Source of the DNA: Dietzia sp964345415
Lineage (GTDB): Bacteria > Actinomycetota > Actinomycetes > Mycobacteriales > Mycobacteriaceae
Assembly (NCBI GenBank): GCA_964345415.1
Contig: CAYFRF010000001.1
Coordinates: 1-64,000, forward strand
DNA: 64,000 nucleotides
Direction of reading: 5' to 3'
Part shown: positions 1 to 7,738 of the stretch, one piece after another
Layout of the letters: the number at the start of each line of letters is the position of its first letter
Numbering within the stretch: position 1 is the first letter of the stretch
Made by a program: the position numbers and the translations under genes
Notes under the pieces: model-generated
Told to the model about the DNA's origin: nothing
Database searches by the model: none
Seen by the model: only the letters and a program-made list of their open reading frames with translations

Positions 1-413
1 CCAAGGGCAAGATGATCAACTCGATCACCGAGGAGACGGGTGCCTCGGTGTCGATCGAGGACGACGGCACGGTCTACATCGGTGCCACCGACGGCGAGTC
101 CGCCCAGGCCGCGATCGACAAGATCAACGCCATCGCCAACCCGCAGCTGCCCAAGGTCGGCGAGCTCTTCCTCGGCACCGTCGTCAAGACGGCGCCGTTC
201 GGTGCGTTCCTGTCGCTGCTTCCCGGCCGGGACGGCCTGGTCCACATCTCCAAGCTGGGCCAGGGCAAGCGCATCGCCAAGGTCGAGGACGTCGTCAACG
301 TCGGCGACAAGATGCAGGTCGAGATCGTGGATATCGACAACCGCGGCAAGATCAGCCTGATCCCCGTGTCCGAGGAGACGGAGTCGGCGGCGGAGTCCGG
401 TAGCGACGACTGA
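1..413 (+). CDS. pnp: Polynucleotide phosphorylase, C-terminal part (partial)
   Basis: The window opens inside this gene, in frame from base 3. The visible part is the end of a KH domain (GATDGESAQAAIDKI region) followed by an S1 RNA-binding domain (PKVGELFLGTVVKTAPFGAF through GKISLIPV) and an acidic Glu/Ser/Asp tail. KH plus S1 at the C-terminus is the layout of PNPase, the phosphorolytic 3'-5' exoribonuclease that also synthesises guanosine or polynucleotide tails in actinobacteria (GpsI). The two RNase PH-like catalytic domains lie upstream of the window. A strong hairpin follows the stop codon, and an M16 peptidase comes next, as in mycobacteria. Confidence 0.93.
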   Translation, partial: KGKMINSITEETGASVSIEDDGTVYIGATDGESAQAAIDKINAIANPQLPKVGELFLGTVVKTAPFGAFLSLLPGRDGLVHISKLGQGKRIAKVEDVVNVGDKMQVEIVDIDNRGKISLIPVSEETESAAESGSDD

Positions 414-449
414 TCCCCCCGCCGGGTCCGGTACACGGTCCCGGCACCC

Positions 450-487
450 ACGAGGCACGCATCCCGGTTCCGGGGTGCGTGCCTCGT
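450..487 (+). terminator. Hairpin terminator after pnp
   Basis: Two 18-nt arms (450-467 and 470-487) pair completely, with one G-U pair, around a TT centre. There is no clear T-run after it. It lies between the pnp stop and the M16 peptidase start, so it is probably a terminator or an mRNA 3'-end stabiliser. Confidence 0.7.
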
Positions 488-522
488 TCGGCCAGGGCGG
501 GAACTCGTGAGACGAAGGGTGA

Positions 523-1812
523 GTGGAGAGCGTGGAGACCACGATTCGCGTGGACAGGTCGATCCCCGGGATCCGGGTGGTGACCGAACACCTGCCCTGG
601 TGCCACAGCGCCGCGGTCGGCGTCTGGGTGGGGGCGGGCTCCGTTGACGAGGGGCCCGGGGAACACGGTGCCGCACACTTCCTCGAACACGTTCTCTTCA
701 AACGCACGGCGACGGCCTCCGGCCGTGAACTCTCCGAGCGGATAGACCTGCTCGGTGGCGATCTCAACGCGTACACCGGGCGGGAACACACCTGCTACCA
801 CGTCCACGTTCCCGCCGACGGGCTTCCTGACGCGGTCGCGGTGCTGACCGACGTGGTGGCCAACGGGGTGTGTCATCCCGAGGACGTCGAGATCGAACGT
901 GACGTGGTCCTGGACGAACTCGCCGGCCGGACGGATGATCCGGAGGACCTGGCGTGCGAACTGGCCGCCTCGGCCGCCCTGGGCGATGACCCGCTCGCCC
1001 GCCCGGTCATCGGGACCGAGGAGTCCGTGGAGTCGCTCGATCCCGAGACGTTGGCAGCCTTCCACCGTCGTGTCCTCCGTACCGGGGAGGTGGTGGTCGC
1101 GGCCGCGGGCCGGGTCGACCACGACACCCTGGTCGAGTGGATCGCCGCCGGTCCGCTTCCCGCCGCTGTGGGGACGCCGGAGGGCCGGGGGCCTGTGCCG
1201 TCCGGAGAGTGGGCGAGCAGTCCCGTCGTGGTGGGTGAGGACGAGGACTCGGAACAGGTCATGCTCGCCCTGACCCGGCGGAGTCCGGCGCGTGATCACA
1301 GTGACAGGGCGGCGGCCCAGGTCGCGACGGCCGTTCTGGGCGGTGGCCTGAGTTCCAGGCTGTTCCAGCGGATCCGGGAGGAACTCGGCCTGGCATACTC
1401 GGTGTACGCGTCCATGGACCAGTTCCGTCGCACGGGGTTGGTGACGGTGGTCGCGGGCTGCCCGGCCGCTCGCATCGACGAACTGTGCACCGAGATCGCC
1501 GAGGTGGTGACGGGGATGTCCGCGTTCCCGCCGGACGTCTCCGAGGTGGACCGCGCACTCGGCCACCTCACCGGGTCGATCCGGCTCGGGCTGGACGACC
1601 CACTGTCCCGGATGACCCGGATCGGCCGGCACCTGCTGGACAGGGACTCGGTGATCCCGGTGGCCGACTCCGTCGAGCGTCTGCGGAGGGTGACGCGAGA
1701 TGACGTGGTGCGGTACTGGTCCGAGGAGGCGGTGCCCTGGTGCCTCGCCGCCGTCGGGCCCGGAATGCCGGACCGCGGCGCGGCTGGCCTCATCGCCCGA
1801 CTCGGCGGATAG
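523..1812 (+). CDS. M16 family zinc metallopeptidase (PepR-like)
   Basis: A 429-residue protein of the pitrilysin/mitochondrial processing peptidase family. The inverted zinc motif HxxEH is visible as HFLEH near residue 48, and the downstream zinc-ligand Glu falls in the expected conserved stretch about 75 residues later. The second M16 domain (GGGLSSRLFQRIREELGLAY) contains the substrate-binding R/Y signature. The start is GTG at 523; an A/G-rich stretch (acgaagg) lies just upstream. The gene follows pnp, as Rv2782c (pepR) follows gpsI in M. tuberculosis. The substrate is unknown; cytoplasmic peptide degradation is the usual inference. Confidence 0.9.
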   Translation: MESVETTIRVDRSIPGIRVVTEHLPWCHSAAVGVWVGAGSVDEGPGEHGAAHFLEHVLFKRTATASGRELSERIDLLGGDLNAYTGREHTCYHVHVPADGLPDAVAVLTDVVANGVCHPEDVEIERDVVLDELAGRTDDPEDLACELAASAALGDDPLARPVIGTEESVESLDPETLAAFHRRVLRTGEVVVAAAGRVDHDTLVEWIAAGPLPAAVGTPEGRGPVPSGEWASSPVVVGEDEDSEQVMLALTRRSPARDHSDRAAAQVATAVLGGGLSSRLFQRIREELGLAYSVYASMDQFRRTGLVTVVAGCPAARIDELCTEIAEVVTGMSAFPPDVSEVDRALGHLTGSIRLGLDDPLSRMTRIGRHLLDRDSVIPVADSVERLRRVTRDDVVRYWSEEAVPWCLAAVGPGMPDRGAAGLIARLGG

Positions 1813-1846
1813 TCTTGACCGGTACGGACCACGGCAGAAGGAGACG

Positions 1847-2596
1847 ATGACGGTGACGAAGGTCGGAGTGCTCGGCGCACGGGGCAAGGTCGGCACGGCG
1901 ATCTGCGACGCCGTCCGCGAGGCGGATGACATGGAGCTCGTCGCGGAGGTCGACCAGGGTGACGCCCTGCAGTTGCTGGTGGACTCCGGCGCCGAGGTCG
2001 TCGTGGACTTCACCCACCCGGATGTGGTCATGGGCAACCTCGAGTACTGCATCGCGAACGGTATCCATGCGGTGGTGGGGACCACCGGCTTCACCGAGGA
2101 GCGGCTCGAGACCCTCCGCGGCTGGCTGCAGGAGAGCCCCGGAACCGGAGTGTTGGTCGCCCCCAACTTCGCGATCGGCGCGATCCTGATGATGCGCTTC
2201 GCGGTCCAGGCGGCGAAGTACTTCCCGTCCGCGGAGATCGTGGAACTCCATCACCCGAACAAGGCGGATGCCCCGTCCGGAACCGCGCACCGGACCGCCG
2301 CCATGATGGGTGCCGCGCGGGCCGCTGCCGGCATGGGCCCTTCCCCCGACGCCACCTCCACGGGGCTCGAGGGCGCGCGTGGAGCCGATGTGGACGGAGT
2401 GCGGGTCCACTCCGTGCGGGTGACAGGACTCGTCGCCCACCAGGAGGTCCTGCTGGGCACCCAGGGGGAGACGCTGACCATCCGCCACGATTCCCTGGAC
2501 CGGACCTCCTTCGCCCCGGGTGTCCTGCTCGGCGTGCGGGAGATCTCGAAGGCACCCGGGCTCACCGTCGGCCTCGACGCCTTCATGGACCTCTAG
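1847..2596 (+). CDS. dapB: 4-hydroxy-tetrahydrodipicolinate reductase
   Basis: DapB reduces the dapA product with NAD(P)H in the diaminopimelate/lysine pathway, which feeds peptidoglycan. The 249-residue protein starts with a Rossmann motif (VGVLGARGKVG), has DFTHPDVV at the cofactor site, and carries the substrate-binding, catalytic stretch ELHHPNKADAPSGTA near residue 135. An open frame continues upstream into the peptidase gene, but ATG 1847 is preceded by AGAAGGAGA and gives a family-length protein. dapA is found about 2 kb downstream, with thyX in between, a typical mycobacterial arrangement. Confidence 0.97.
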   Translation: MTVTKVGVLGARGKVGTAICDAVREADDMELVAEVDQGDALQLLVDSGAEVVVDFTHPDVVMGNLEYCIANGIHAVVGTTGFTEERLETLRGWLQESPGTGVLVAPNFAIGAILMMRFAVQAAKYFPSAEIVELHHPNKADAPSGTAHRTAAMMGAARAAAGMGPSPDATSTGLEGARGADVDGVRVHSVRVTGLVAHQEVLLGTQGETLTIRHDSLDRTSFAPGVLLGVREISKAPGLTVGLDAFMDL

Positions 2597-2606
2597 GGCG
2601 ATCGAG

Positions 2607-3086
2607 GTGGACAGAGTCGTCAAGCCGCTGGTCATGATCCTCACAGGCGTGGGGCTCGTGGTGGCGTTCGCGTACCTGCTCTACCTGGGATGGTCGATGA
2701 TCACCGCGTCGGATCACCTCGTGATGCGCGGACTCGGCGTGGGCATCGTCCTGCTCACCGGTGTCGGCGCGTGGGCCACCTGGGCGATCCTGCGGAACGG
2801 CCTCGAGCTGCAGCGGATCTCCGCAGCGGCCGCGGCGGAGGGGATCGAACTGGACATCTCCGGACTCGACCACCGGCCGTCCGGCCGTCTCGAACACGAG
2901 GCCGCGGACGCGCTCTTCGACCAGATCAGTGCCGAGTACCAGGCCGCGCCCGACGACTGGCGCACCAACTACCGGCTCGCCCGGGCCTACGACCACGCGG
3001 GCGACCGGATCCGGGCCCGCGAAGTGATGCGGGAAGCCCTGTCTCTGCGTGAGGCCGAGCGCTCCGGACAGTCGGGCCGGCCGTGA
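2607..3086 (+). CDS. Conserved membrane protein with soluble C-terminal helical domain
   Basis: A 159-residue protein with two hydrophobic segments near residues 7-27 and 37-57, followed by a cytoplasmic part ending in a TPR-like helical stretch (YQAAPDDWRTNYRLARAYDHAGDRIRAREVM). The start is taken as GTG 2607, just after the dapB stop; the frame is open further upstream but those codons lie inside dapB. It overlaps the next gene by a GTGA junction. A conserved transmembrane protein sits at the same place in M. tuberculosis (Rv2772c). The function is unknown; the tail suggests protein-protein contacts. Confidence 0.8.
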   Translation: MDRVVKPLVMILTGVGLVVAFAYLLYLGWSMITASDHLVMRGLGVGIVLLTGVGAWATWAILRNGLELQRISAAAAAEGIELDISGLDHRPSGRLEHEAADALFDQISAEYQAAPDDWRTNYRLARAYDHAGDRIRAREVMREALSLREAERSGQSGRP

Positions 3087-3535
3087 ACACGGTGCTCGTC
3101 GTCCACCACGCGCCGTCCCCGCGGTTGCGCCGGATCCTCGAGGCCATCGAGACGGGGCTCTCCCACCCCGAGCTCGAGGACGTCGAGGTGGAAGTGGTCC
3201 CGGCGCTGGCCACCACCGACGACCACGTGCTCCGGGCGGGCGGCTTCGTCCTTCTCACACCTGCGAACTTCGGCTACATGTCGGGCGCTCTGAAGCACTT
3301 CTTCGACCGGACCTACTACACCTGTGAAGGCGCCGTGTCGGGACGCCCCTACGCACTGTGCGTCCACGGGGACAACGACACTTCCGGCGCGGTCACCTCC
3401 GTCGAGCGGATCGCGACCGGCTGGGGACTGCAGGCCGTGGCCGCCGCCACCGAACTCACCGGCGAGCCGGGCCGTGAGGACCTGGACCGGGTGGCAGAGG
3501 TCGCGGCCACCGTCGCCGCGCATCTTCTCGGCTGA
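3083..3535 (+). CDS. Flavodoxin-fold / NADPH-dependent FMN reductase-like protein
   Basis: A 150-residue protein that begins VLVVHHAPSPRLRRILEAI, the phosphate-binding start of a flavodoxin-like fold. It contains LLTPANFGYMSGALKHFFDRTYY, the flavin-contacting loop typical of NADPH-dependent FMN reductases and flavodoxins. The start GTG overlaps the upstream stop (GTGA), so it is probably translated by coupling. It directly precedes thyX, whose product needs reduced FAD; a link in flavin supply is possible but is only inference. Catalytic activity cannot be read from sequence. Confidence 0.8.
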   Translation: MNTVLVVHHAPSPRLRRILEAIETGLSHPELEDVEVEVVPALATTDDHVLRAGGFVLLTPANFGYMSGALKHFFDRTYYTCEGAVSGRPYALCVHGDNDTSGAVTSVERIATGWGLQAVAAATELTGEPGREDLDRVAEVAATVAAHLLG

Positions 3536-3572
3536 GCAGCAGCGCAGCCCGTCAGCGAATAGGAGCACCACC

Positions 3573-4325
3573 ATGTCCGAGCTCGTCCGGCGGCATGTCC
3601 GCATGGTCGCGCACACCCAGTTCACCCCGCCGGAGGACCTGGGGTGGGAAACCGACGCGGAAGGCGGCTCCGCCCTGGCGGAGTTCGCCGGTCGTGCCTG
3701 CTACCAGAGCTGGGACAAACCCAATCCCCGCACCGCGACGAACGCCGGATACCTCCGGCACATCCTCGAGGTGGGACACCTTTCGGTGTTCGAGCACGCC
3801 AACGTGACCTTCTACATCACCGGCATCTCCCGCTCGTGCACGCACGAACTCATCCGGCACCGCCACTTCTCCTACAGTCAGCTGTCACAGCGGTTCGTGC
3901 CCGAGCACGATTCGAAGGTCGTCCCTCCTCCCGCGATCGCCGACGACCCCGAGCTGGTCGAGATCTTCCAGCGGGCAACGGACGCCTCCCGTGAGGCCTA
4001 CGCGGAGATGCTCGCCAAACTCGAGGAACGCTTCGCGGATGTCCCCAACCCGATGCTGCGGCACAAGCAAGCCCGGCAGGCGGCCAGGTCGGTCCTGCCC
4101 AACGCGACCGAGACACGGATCGTGGTGACTGGGAACTACCGCTCGTGGCGTCATTTCATCGGGATGCGGGCGACCGAACACGCGGACACGGAAATCCGTG
4201 GCCTGGCGATCGACGTGCTCCGTCAGCTCAGGGACGTGGCTCCGGCTGTGTTCTCGGACTTTGAGATCGCGACCCTGGAAGACGGCTCTGAGATCGCTGT
4301 CAGTCCGTACGTGCTGGAAGGCTGA
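3573..4325 (+). CDS. thyX: FAD-dependent thymidylate synthase ThyX
   Basis: ThyX makes dTMP from dUMP with methylene-tetrahydrofolate, FAD and NADPH. The diagnostic ThyX motif RHR-x7-S is present at residues 95-105 (RHRHFSYSQLS), and the C-terminal nucleotide/FAD contacts (RSVLPNATETRIVVTGNYRSW) are intact. The length is 250 residues, usual for the family. The frame is open upstream, but ATG 3573 has AGGAG at 3561-3565 and removes an implausible Pro/Arg-rich extension. It lies in the dapB-thyX-dapA block. Confidence 0.97.
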   Translation: MSELVRRHVRMVAHTQFTPPEDLGWETDAEGGSALAEFAGRACYQSWDKPNPRTATNAGYLRHILEVGHLSVFEHANVTFYITGISRSCTHELIRHRHFSYSQLSQRFVPEHDSKVVPPPAIADDPELVEIFQRATDASREAYAEMLAKLEERFADVPNPMLRHKQARQAARSVLPNATETRIVVTGNYRSWRHFIGMRATEHADTEIRGLAIDVLRQLRDVAPAVFSDFEIATLEDGSEIAVSPYVLEG

Positions 4326-4407
4326 CGACGACCGGTGCCGCGATCCGGGCCCCGGATACAGGGTCGGAATCGGGTTCCGTGTGGTACTGGGGGTACTCTG
4401 GGAGACC

Positions 4408-5355
4408 ATGACACACGTGACAGCAGGGGGACCCGGGGCCGCCGCTTCCGGCCCGACCCCCGCCGGAACAGCACGGCCGACGCCGTTCGGCACCGTTGTC
4501 ACGGCGATGGTCACCCCCTTCGGACGCGACGGCCACGTCGACCTGGAGGCCGTGGCCGGTGTCGCCAGACATCTCGTGGACTCGGGGTGCGACGGACTCG
4601 TCGTCTCCGGCACCACGGGGGAGTCGCCCACCACCACCGACGCGGAGAAGATCGCGGTCCTCGAGACCGTGCTCGCGGAGGTCGGGGACCGGGCGACGAT
4701 CGTCGCGGGGGTCGGCACCTACGACACCGCACATTCCGTACACGCGGCCCGACAGGCCGCAGCCGCCGGCGCACACGGTCTGCTCGTGGTGACGCCCTAC
4801 TACTCCAAGCCGACCCAGGCCGGCCTGGACGTCCATTTCCGTTCGGTGGCCGACGCCACCGACAGGCCGGTCATGCTCTACGACATCCCACCCCGTTCGG
4901 TGGTCCCGATCCAGGCTGACACCCTGATCGGGTTGTCGTCACATCCGAACATCGTCGCGGTCAAGGACGCCAAAGGCGACTTCCACGACGCGGTGACGGT
5001 CATGGCTCACTCCGACCTCGTCTACTACTCGGGGGACGACCAGCTCAACCTCCCGTGGTTGGCCGTCGGGGCCACCGGTTTCGTCAGCGTGATCGGCCAC
5101 GTGGCCGCCGCGCGCCTGGCGGAACTCCGCCGGGCGTTCATGGCAGGCGACGTGGAGACCGCGCGCCGGATCAACCTCGGACTCCTCCCGCTCTTCGATG
5201 CCCAACGGGCGCTCGGCGGCGTGTCGATGTCCAAAGCAGCACTAGAACTTCTCGGGATCCCGGCCGGTGTGCCGCGACTCCCGCAGTTACCACCAACCGA
5301 TGAGCAGCGTGACGCCCTGGCGACGCTGCTCCATAGAGCAGGAGTCATCACATGA
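4408..5355 (+). CDS. dapA: 4-hydroxy-tetrahydrodipicolinate synthase
   Basis: DapA condenses pyruvate with aspartate semialdehyde, the first committed step to diaminopimelate and lysine. The TIM-barrel protein has 315 residues. The signatures are GTTGESPT near residue 70, the active-site Tyr in YYSKPTQAGL, and the Schiff-base lysine in IVAVKDAKGD. ATG 4408 follows GGGAGACC, and a TACTCT hexamer at 4394-4399 may be its -10 box, giving a very short leader. The stop overlaps the RNase J start (ATGA), so the two are probably translated together, as in mycobacteria. Confidence 0.96.
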   Translation: MTHVTAGGPGAAASGPTPAGTARPTPFGTVVTAMVTPFGRDGHVDLEAVAGVARHLVDSGCDGLVVSGTTGESPTTTDAEKIAVLETVLAEVGDRATIVAGVGTYDTAHSVHAARQAAAAGAHGLLVVTPYYSKPTQAGLDVHFRSVADATDRPVMLYDIPPRSVVPIQADTLIGLSSHPNIVAVKDAKGDFHDAVTVMAHSDLVYYSGDDQLNLPWLAVGATGFVSVIGHVAAARLAELRRAFMAGDVETARRINLGLLPLFDAQRALGGVSMSKAALELLGIPAGVPRLPQLPPTDEQRDALATLLHRAGVIT

Positions 5356-7568
5356 CAGACAGTTCCAGCACCGGCCGCGGTCGCGGCCGGACCCGCCGTG
5401 CCGCAGGTCGCCCCACCGGCGCACCCTCACCGGTGACCGCGGTGCAGTTCACCGAGCCTACCCAGGCCCCGGTCACACAGCAGCCCGCCCAGCAGTCGGC
5501 GCAGCCGGAGAAGGTGCAAGCCGACAGCGGTCAGCAGAACTCGGGCCAGCGGGCCCGCAAGGCGCAGGACAACGGAGGCCAGGCGGCCTCAGGCGAGAGC
5601 AGGTCCGGCTCGCGCGGTCGTCGCAGCTCGTCCCCGGATGCCCGCGAGTCGTCGTCGAAGGGCGACCAGGGTTCCGCGGGCCAGAGCTCGGGAGGCCGGG
5701 GCGGCGGCCAGCGCTCCGGAGGCCGGGGCAACGGCGGCGGGAACAACGGTGGCAGCCAGAACGGCGGGTCGCAGGGCGGCGGACGCAGCCGCGGCGGCCG
5801 TGGACGGGGCCGCGGCCGCGGAGACACCTCCACCGCTGAATTCGGCGGGGTCAAGACCATGCAGGGCGCCGACATGACGGTCCGGCTTCCGAGCCCGCCG
5901 AAGCCCCGCAAGGGTGCACTGCGGATCGTGGCTCTCGGCGGGATCTCGGAGATCGGCCGGAACATGACGGTCTTCGAGTACAACTCGAAGCTGCTCATCG
6001 TGGACTGCGGCGTGCTCTTCCCCAGTTCGACCGAGCCGGGGGTGGATCTGATCCTCCCCGATTTCGGACACATCGAGGACCGCCTGGACCAGGTCGAGGC
6101 GCTCGTGCTCACCCACGCCCACGAGGACCACATCGGGGCGATCCCGTTCCTGCTCAAGCTGCGCCCGGACATCCCGGTGATCGGCTCCAGGTTCACCCTT
6201 GCGTTGGTGGCGGCGAAGTGCCAGGAACACCGCATCAAGCCGGTGTTCCGCACGGTCGATGAGTCCAGCGTCACCGATCTCGGCAGCTTCCAGATCCGGT
6301 ACTTCGACGTCAACCACTCGATCCCCGAGTGCCTCGGTGTCGTGATCAAGGCCGGCAACAACACGGTCATGATGTCGGGCGACATCAAGCTCGACCAGCT
6401 GCCCACCGACAAGCGCCCCACCGACCTGCCCAAGATGTCGCGGTTCGGCGACGAGGGCGTCGATCTGCTGCTCCTGGACTCCACCAACGCCACGACACCG
6501 GGGATCAGCCCGTCGGAGTCCGGCGTGCGGCCCGCGTTGCAGCGCCTCGTCGCCGACGCCCGCCGCCTCGTGGTGGTGGCCTGCTTCGCCTCCAACGTCT
6601 ACCGCGTCCAGTCCGTGCTCGACGCGGCGGCCGCCACCGGTCGCAAGGTGGCCCTGACCGGCCGGTCCATGCTCCGCAACATGGAGATCGCCCTCGAGAT
6701 GGGACTCCTCACGGATCCGGACCGGGTCCTGGTGGACATGGACACCGCGGCGAAGCTCCCGCCCGAGAAGGTCCTCGTCATGACCACCGGTACGCAGGGC
6801 GAGGCCATGGCGGGTCTGTCCCGGATGGCGCGTCGCGAACACCGGCAGATCAACCTGTCCGAGGGCGACACCGTCCTGTTCTCCTCGTCGATCGTCCCGG
6901 GCAACGAGGAGTCCGTCTTCGGTGTCCAGAACGGGCTGTCGCAGATGGGCGTGAACGTGGTCACCAGCAGGGAGGCGGATATCCACGTCTCCGGCCACGG
7001 TTACTCCGGCGAGCTCCTCTTCATCTACAACGCCGTGCGGCCGAAGGCCGCCATGCCGGTCCACGGCGAGTGGCGTCACCTGCGTGCCAACAAGGCCCTG
7101 GCGATCGCGACCGGTGTCCCCGAGGACAATGTCGTGCTCGCCCAGAACGGTGTCGTTGTCGACCTCCTGGACGGCAAGGCGTCTGTGGTCGGCCAGGTCC
7201 CCGTGGGCAACCTCTACGTCGACGGTCTCTCCACCGGTGACGTGGGCGACACCGTTCTCGCAGACCGTACGGCGCTCAGCGAGGACGGGTTCATCGTCGC
7301 GACCGTTGTGGTGGATCCGCGCACCGGCCGTCCCGTGAGCAAGCCGCAGATCATCGCCAAGGGCTTCACCGATGAGCCGGGAGCACTCGCTCCGGTCGTC
7401 GAGCTCGTCGAGAACGCGCTGTGGGACCTGGCGGGGGAGGGCGAGACCGACCCGTACCGGATCGCCCAGGCGGTCCGTCGGACCGTCGGACGGTGGGTCG
7501 CCGAGAAGTGGCGTCGTAAGCCGATGATCGTCCCGACCGTCATCACGTCGGCGGTGGCCGAGGCCTGA
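5352..7568 (+). CDS. rnj: Ribonuclease J with long disordered N-terminal extension
   Basis: RNase J is a metallo-beta-lactamase/beta-CASP nuclease with 5'-3' exonuclease and endonuclease activity in mRNA decay and rRNA maturation. The zinc motif HAHEDH is at residues 255-260, and the beta-CASP and C-terminal motifs (MTTGTQGEAMAGLSRMA, HVSGHGYSGELLF) are present. The length is 738 residues against about 555 for typical RNase J. The surplus is a 170-residue N-terminal tail rich in Gln, Ser, Arg and Gly with RGG-like repeats (SRGGRGRGRGRGD), probably an RNA- or protein-binding disordered arm. It starts at the ATGA overlap with dapA. Confidence 0.95.
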   Translation: MTDSSSTGRGRGRTRRAAGRPTGAPSPVTAVQFTEPTQAPVTQQPAQQSAQPEKVQADSGQQNSGQRARKAQDNGGQAASGESRSGSRGRRSSSPDARESSSKGDQGSAGQSSGGRGGGQRSGGRGNGGGNNGGSQNGGSQGGGRSRGGRGRGRGRGDTSTAEFGGVKTMQGADMTVRLPSPPKPRKGALRIVALGGISEIGRNMTVFEYNSKLLIVDCGVLFPSSTEPGVDLILPDFGHIEDRLDQVEALVLTHAHEDHIGAIPFLLKLRPDIPVIGSRFTLALVAAKCQEHRIKPVFRTVDESSVTDLGSFQIRYFDVNHSIPECLGVVIKAGNNTVMMSGDIKLDQLPTDKRPTDLPKMSRFGDEGVDLLLLDSTNATTPGISPSESGVRPALQRLVADARRLVVVACFASNVYRVQSVLDAAAATGRKVALTGRSMLRNMEIALEMGLLTDPDRVLVDMDTAAKLPPEKVLVMTTGTQGEAMAGLSRMARREHRQINLSEGDTVLFSSSIVPGNEESVFGVQNGLSQMGVNVVTSREADIHVSGHGYSGELLFIYNAVRPKAAMPVHGEWRHLRANKALAIATGVPEDNVVLAQNGVVVDLLDGKASVVGQVPVGNLYVDGLSTGDVGDTVLADRTALSEDGFIVATVVVDPRTGRPVSKPQIIAKGFTDEPGALAPVVELVENALWDLAGEGETDPYRIAQAVRRTVGRWVAEKWRRKPMIVPTVITSAVAEA

Positions 7569-7605
7569 CGGAGCCCCGGCACGGCGGCTGTATCAACTCA
7601 ATATC

Positions 7606-7638
7606 GGCGCGGCCCTCACATCACGTGGGGGCCGCGCC
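7606..7638 (+). terminator. Hairpin terminator after rnj
   Basis: Arms 7606-7619 and 7625-7638 form a 14-bp stem (GGCGCGGCCC core, one G-U pair) around a 5-nt loop. There is no T-run. It lies between rnj and ftsK. Confidence 0.7.
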
Positions 7639-7725
7639 GGTCTCCCGGGACGATCGTGGCCGGAGTCACGGTGGACGTCCAGGTGAAACCCGTGTGGCTG
7701 CTGTGACCAGTGGTGTCCAAGACGT

Positions 7726-7731
7726 TAGAGT
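7726..7731 (+). promoter_or_regulatory. -10 box of ftsK (leaderless)
   Basis: TAGAGT ends 8 nt before the ATG at 7739, so the predicted transcription start falls at or one base before the start codon. No Shine-Dalgarno is seen. Confidence 0.45.
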
Positions 7732-7738
7732 GGCACAC

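Noticed and set aside
352..2166. 604-residue minus-strand open frame
   Set aside because: It is antisense to the M16 peptidase and dapB, with composition typical of G+C-rich shadows and no recognisable domain.
5589..7079. 496-residue minus-strand open frame
   Set aside because: It is antisense to RNase J, rich in His, Val, Asp and Glu, with no domain.
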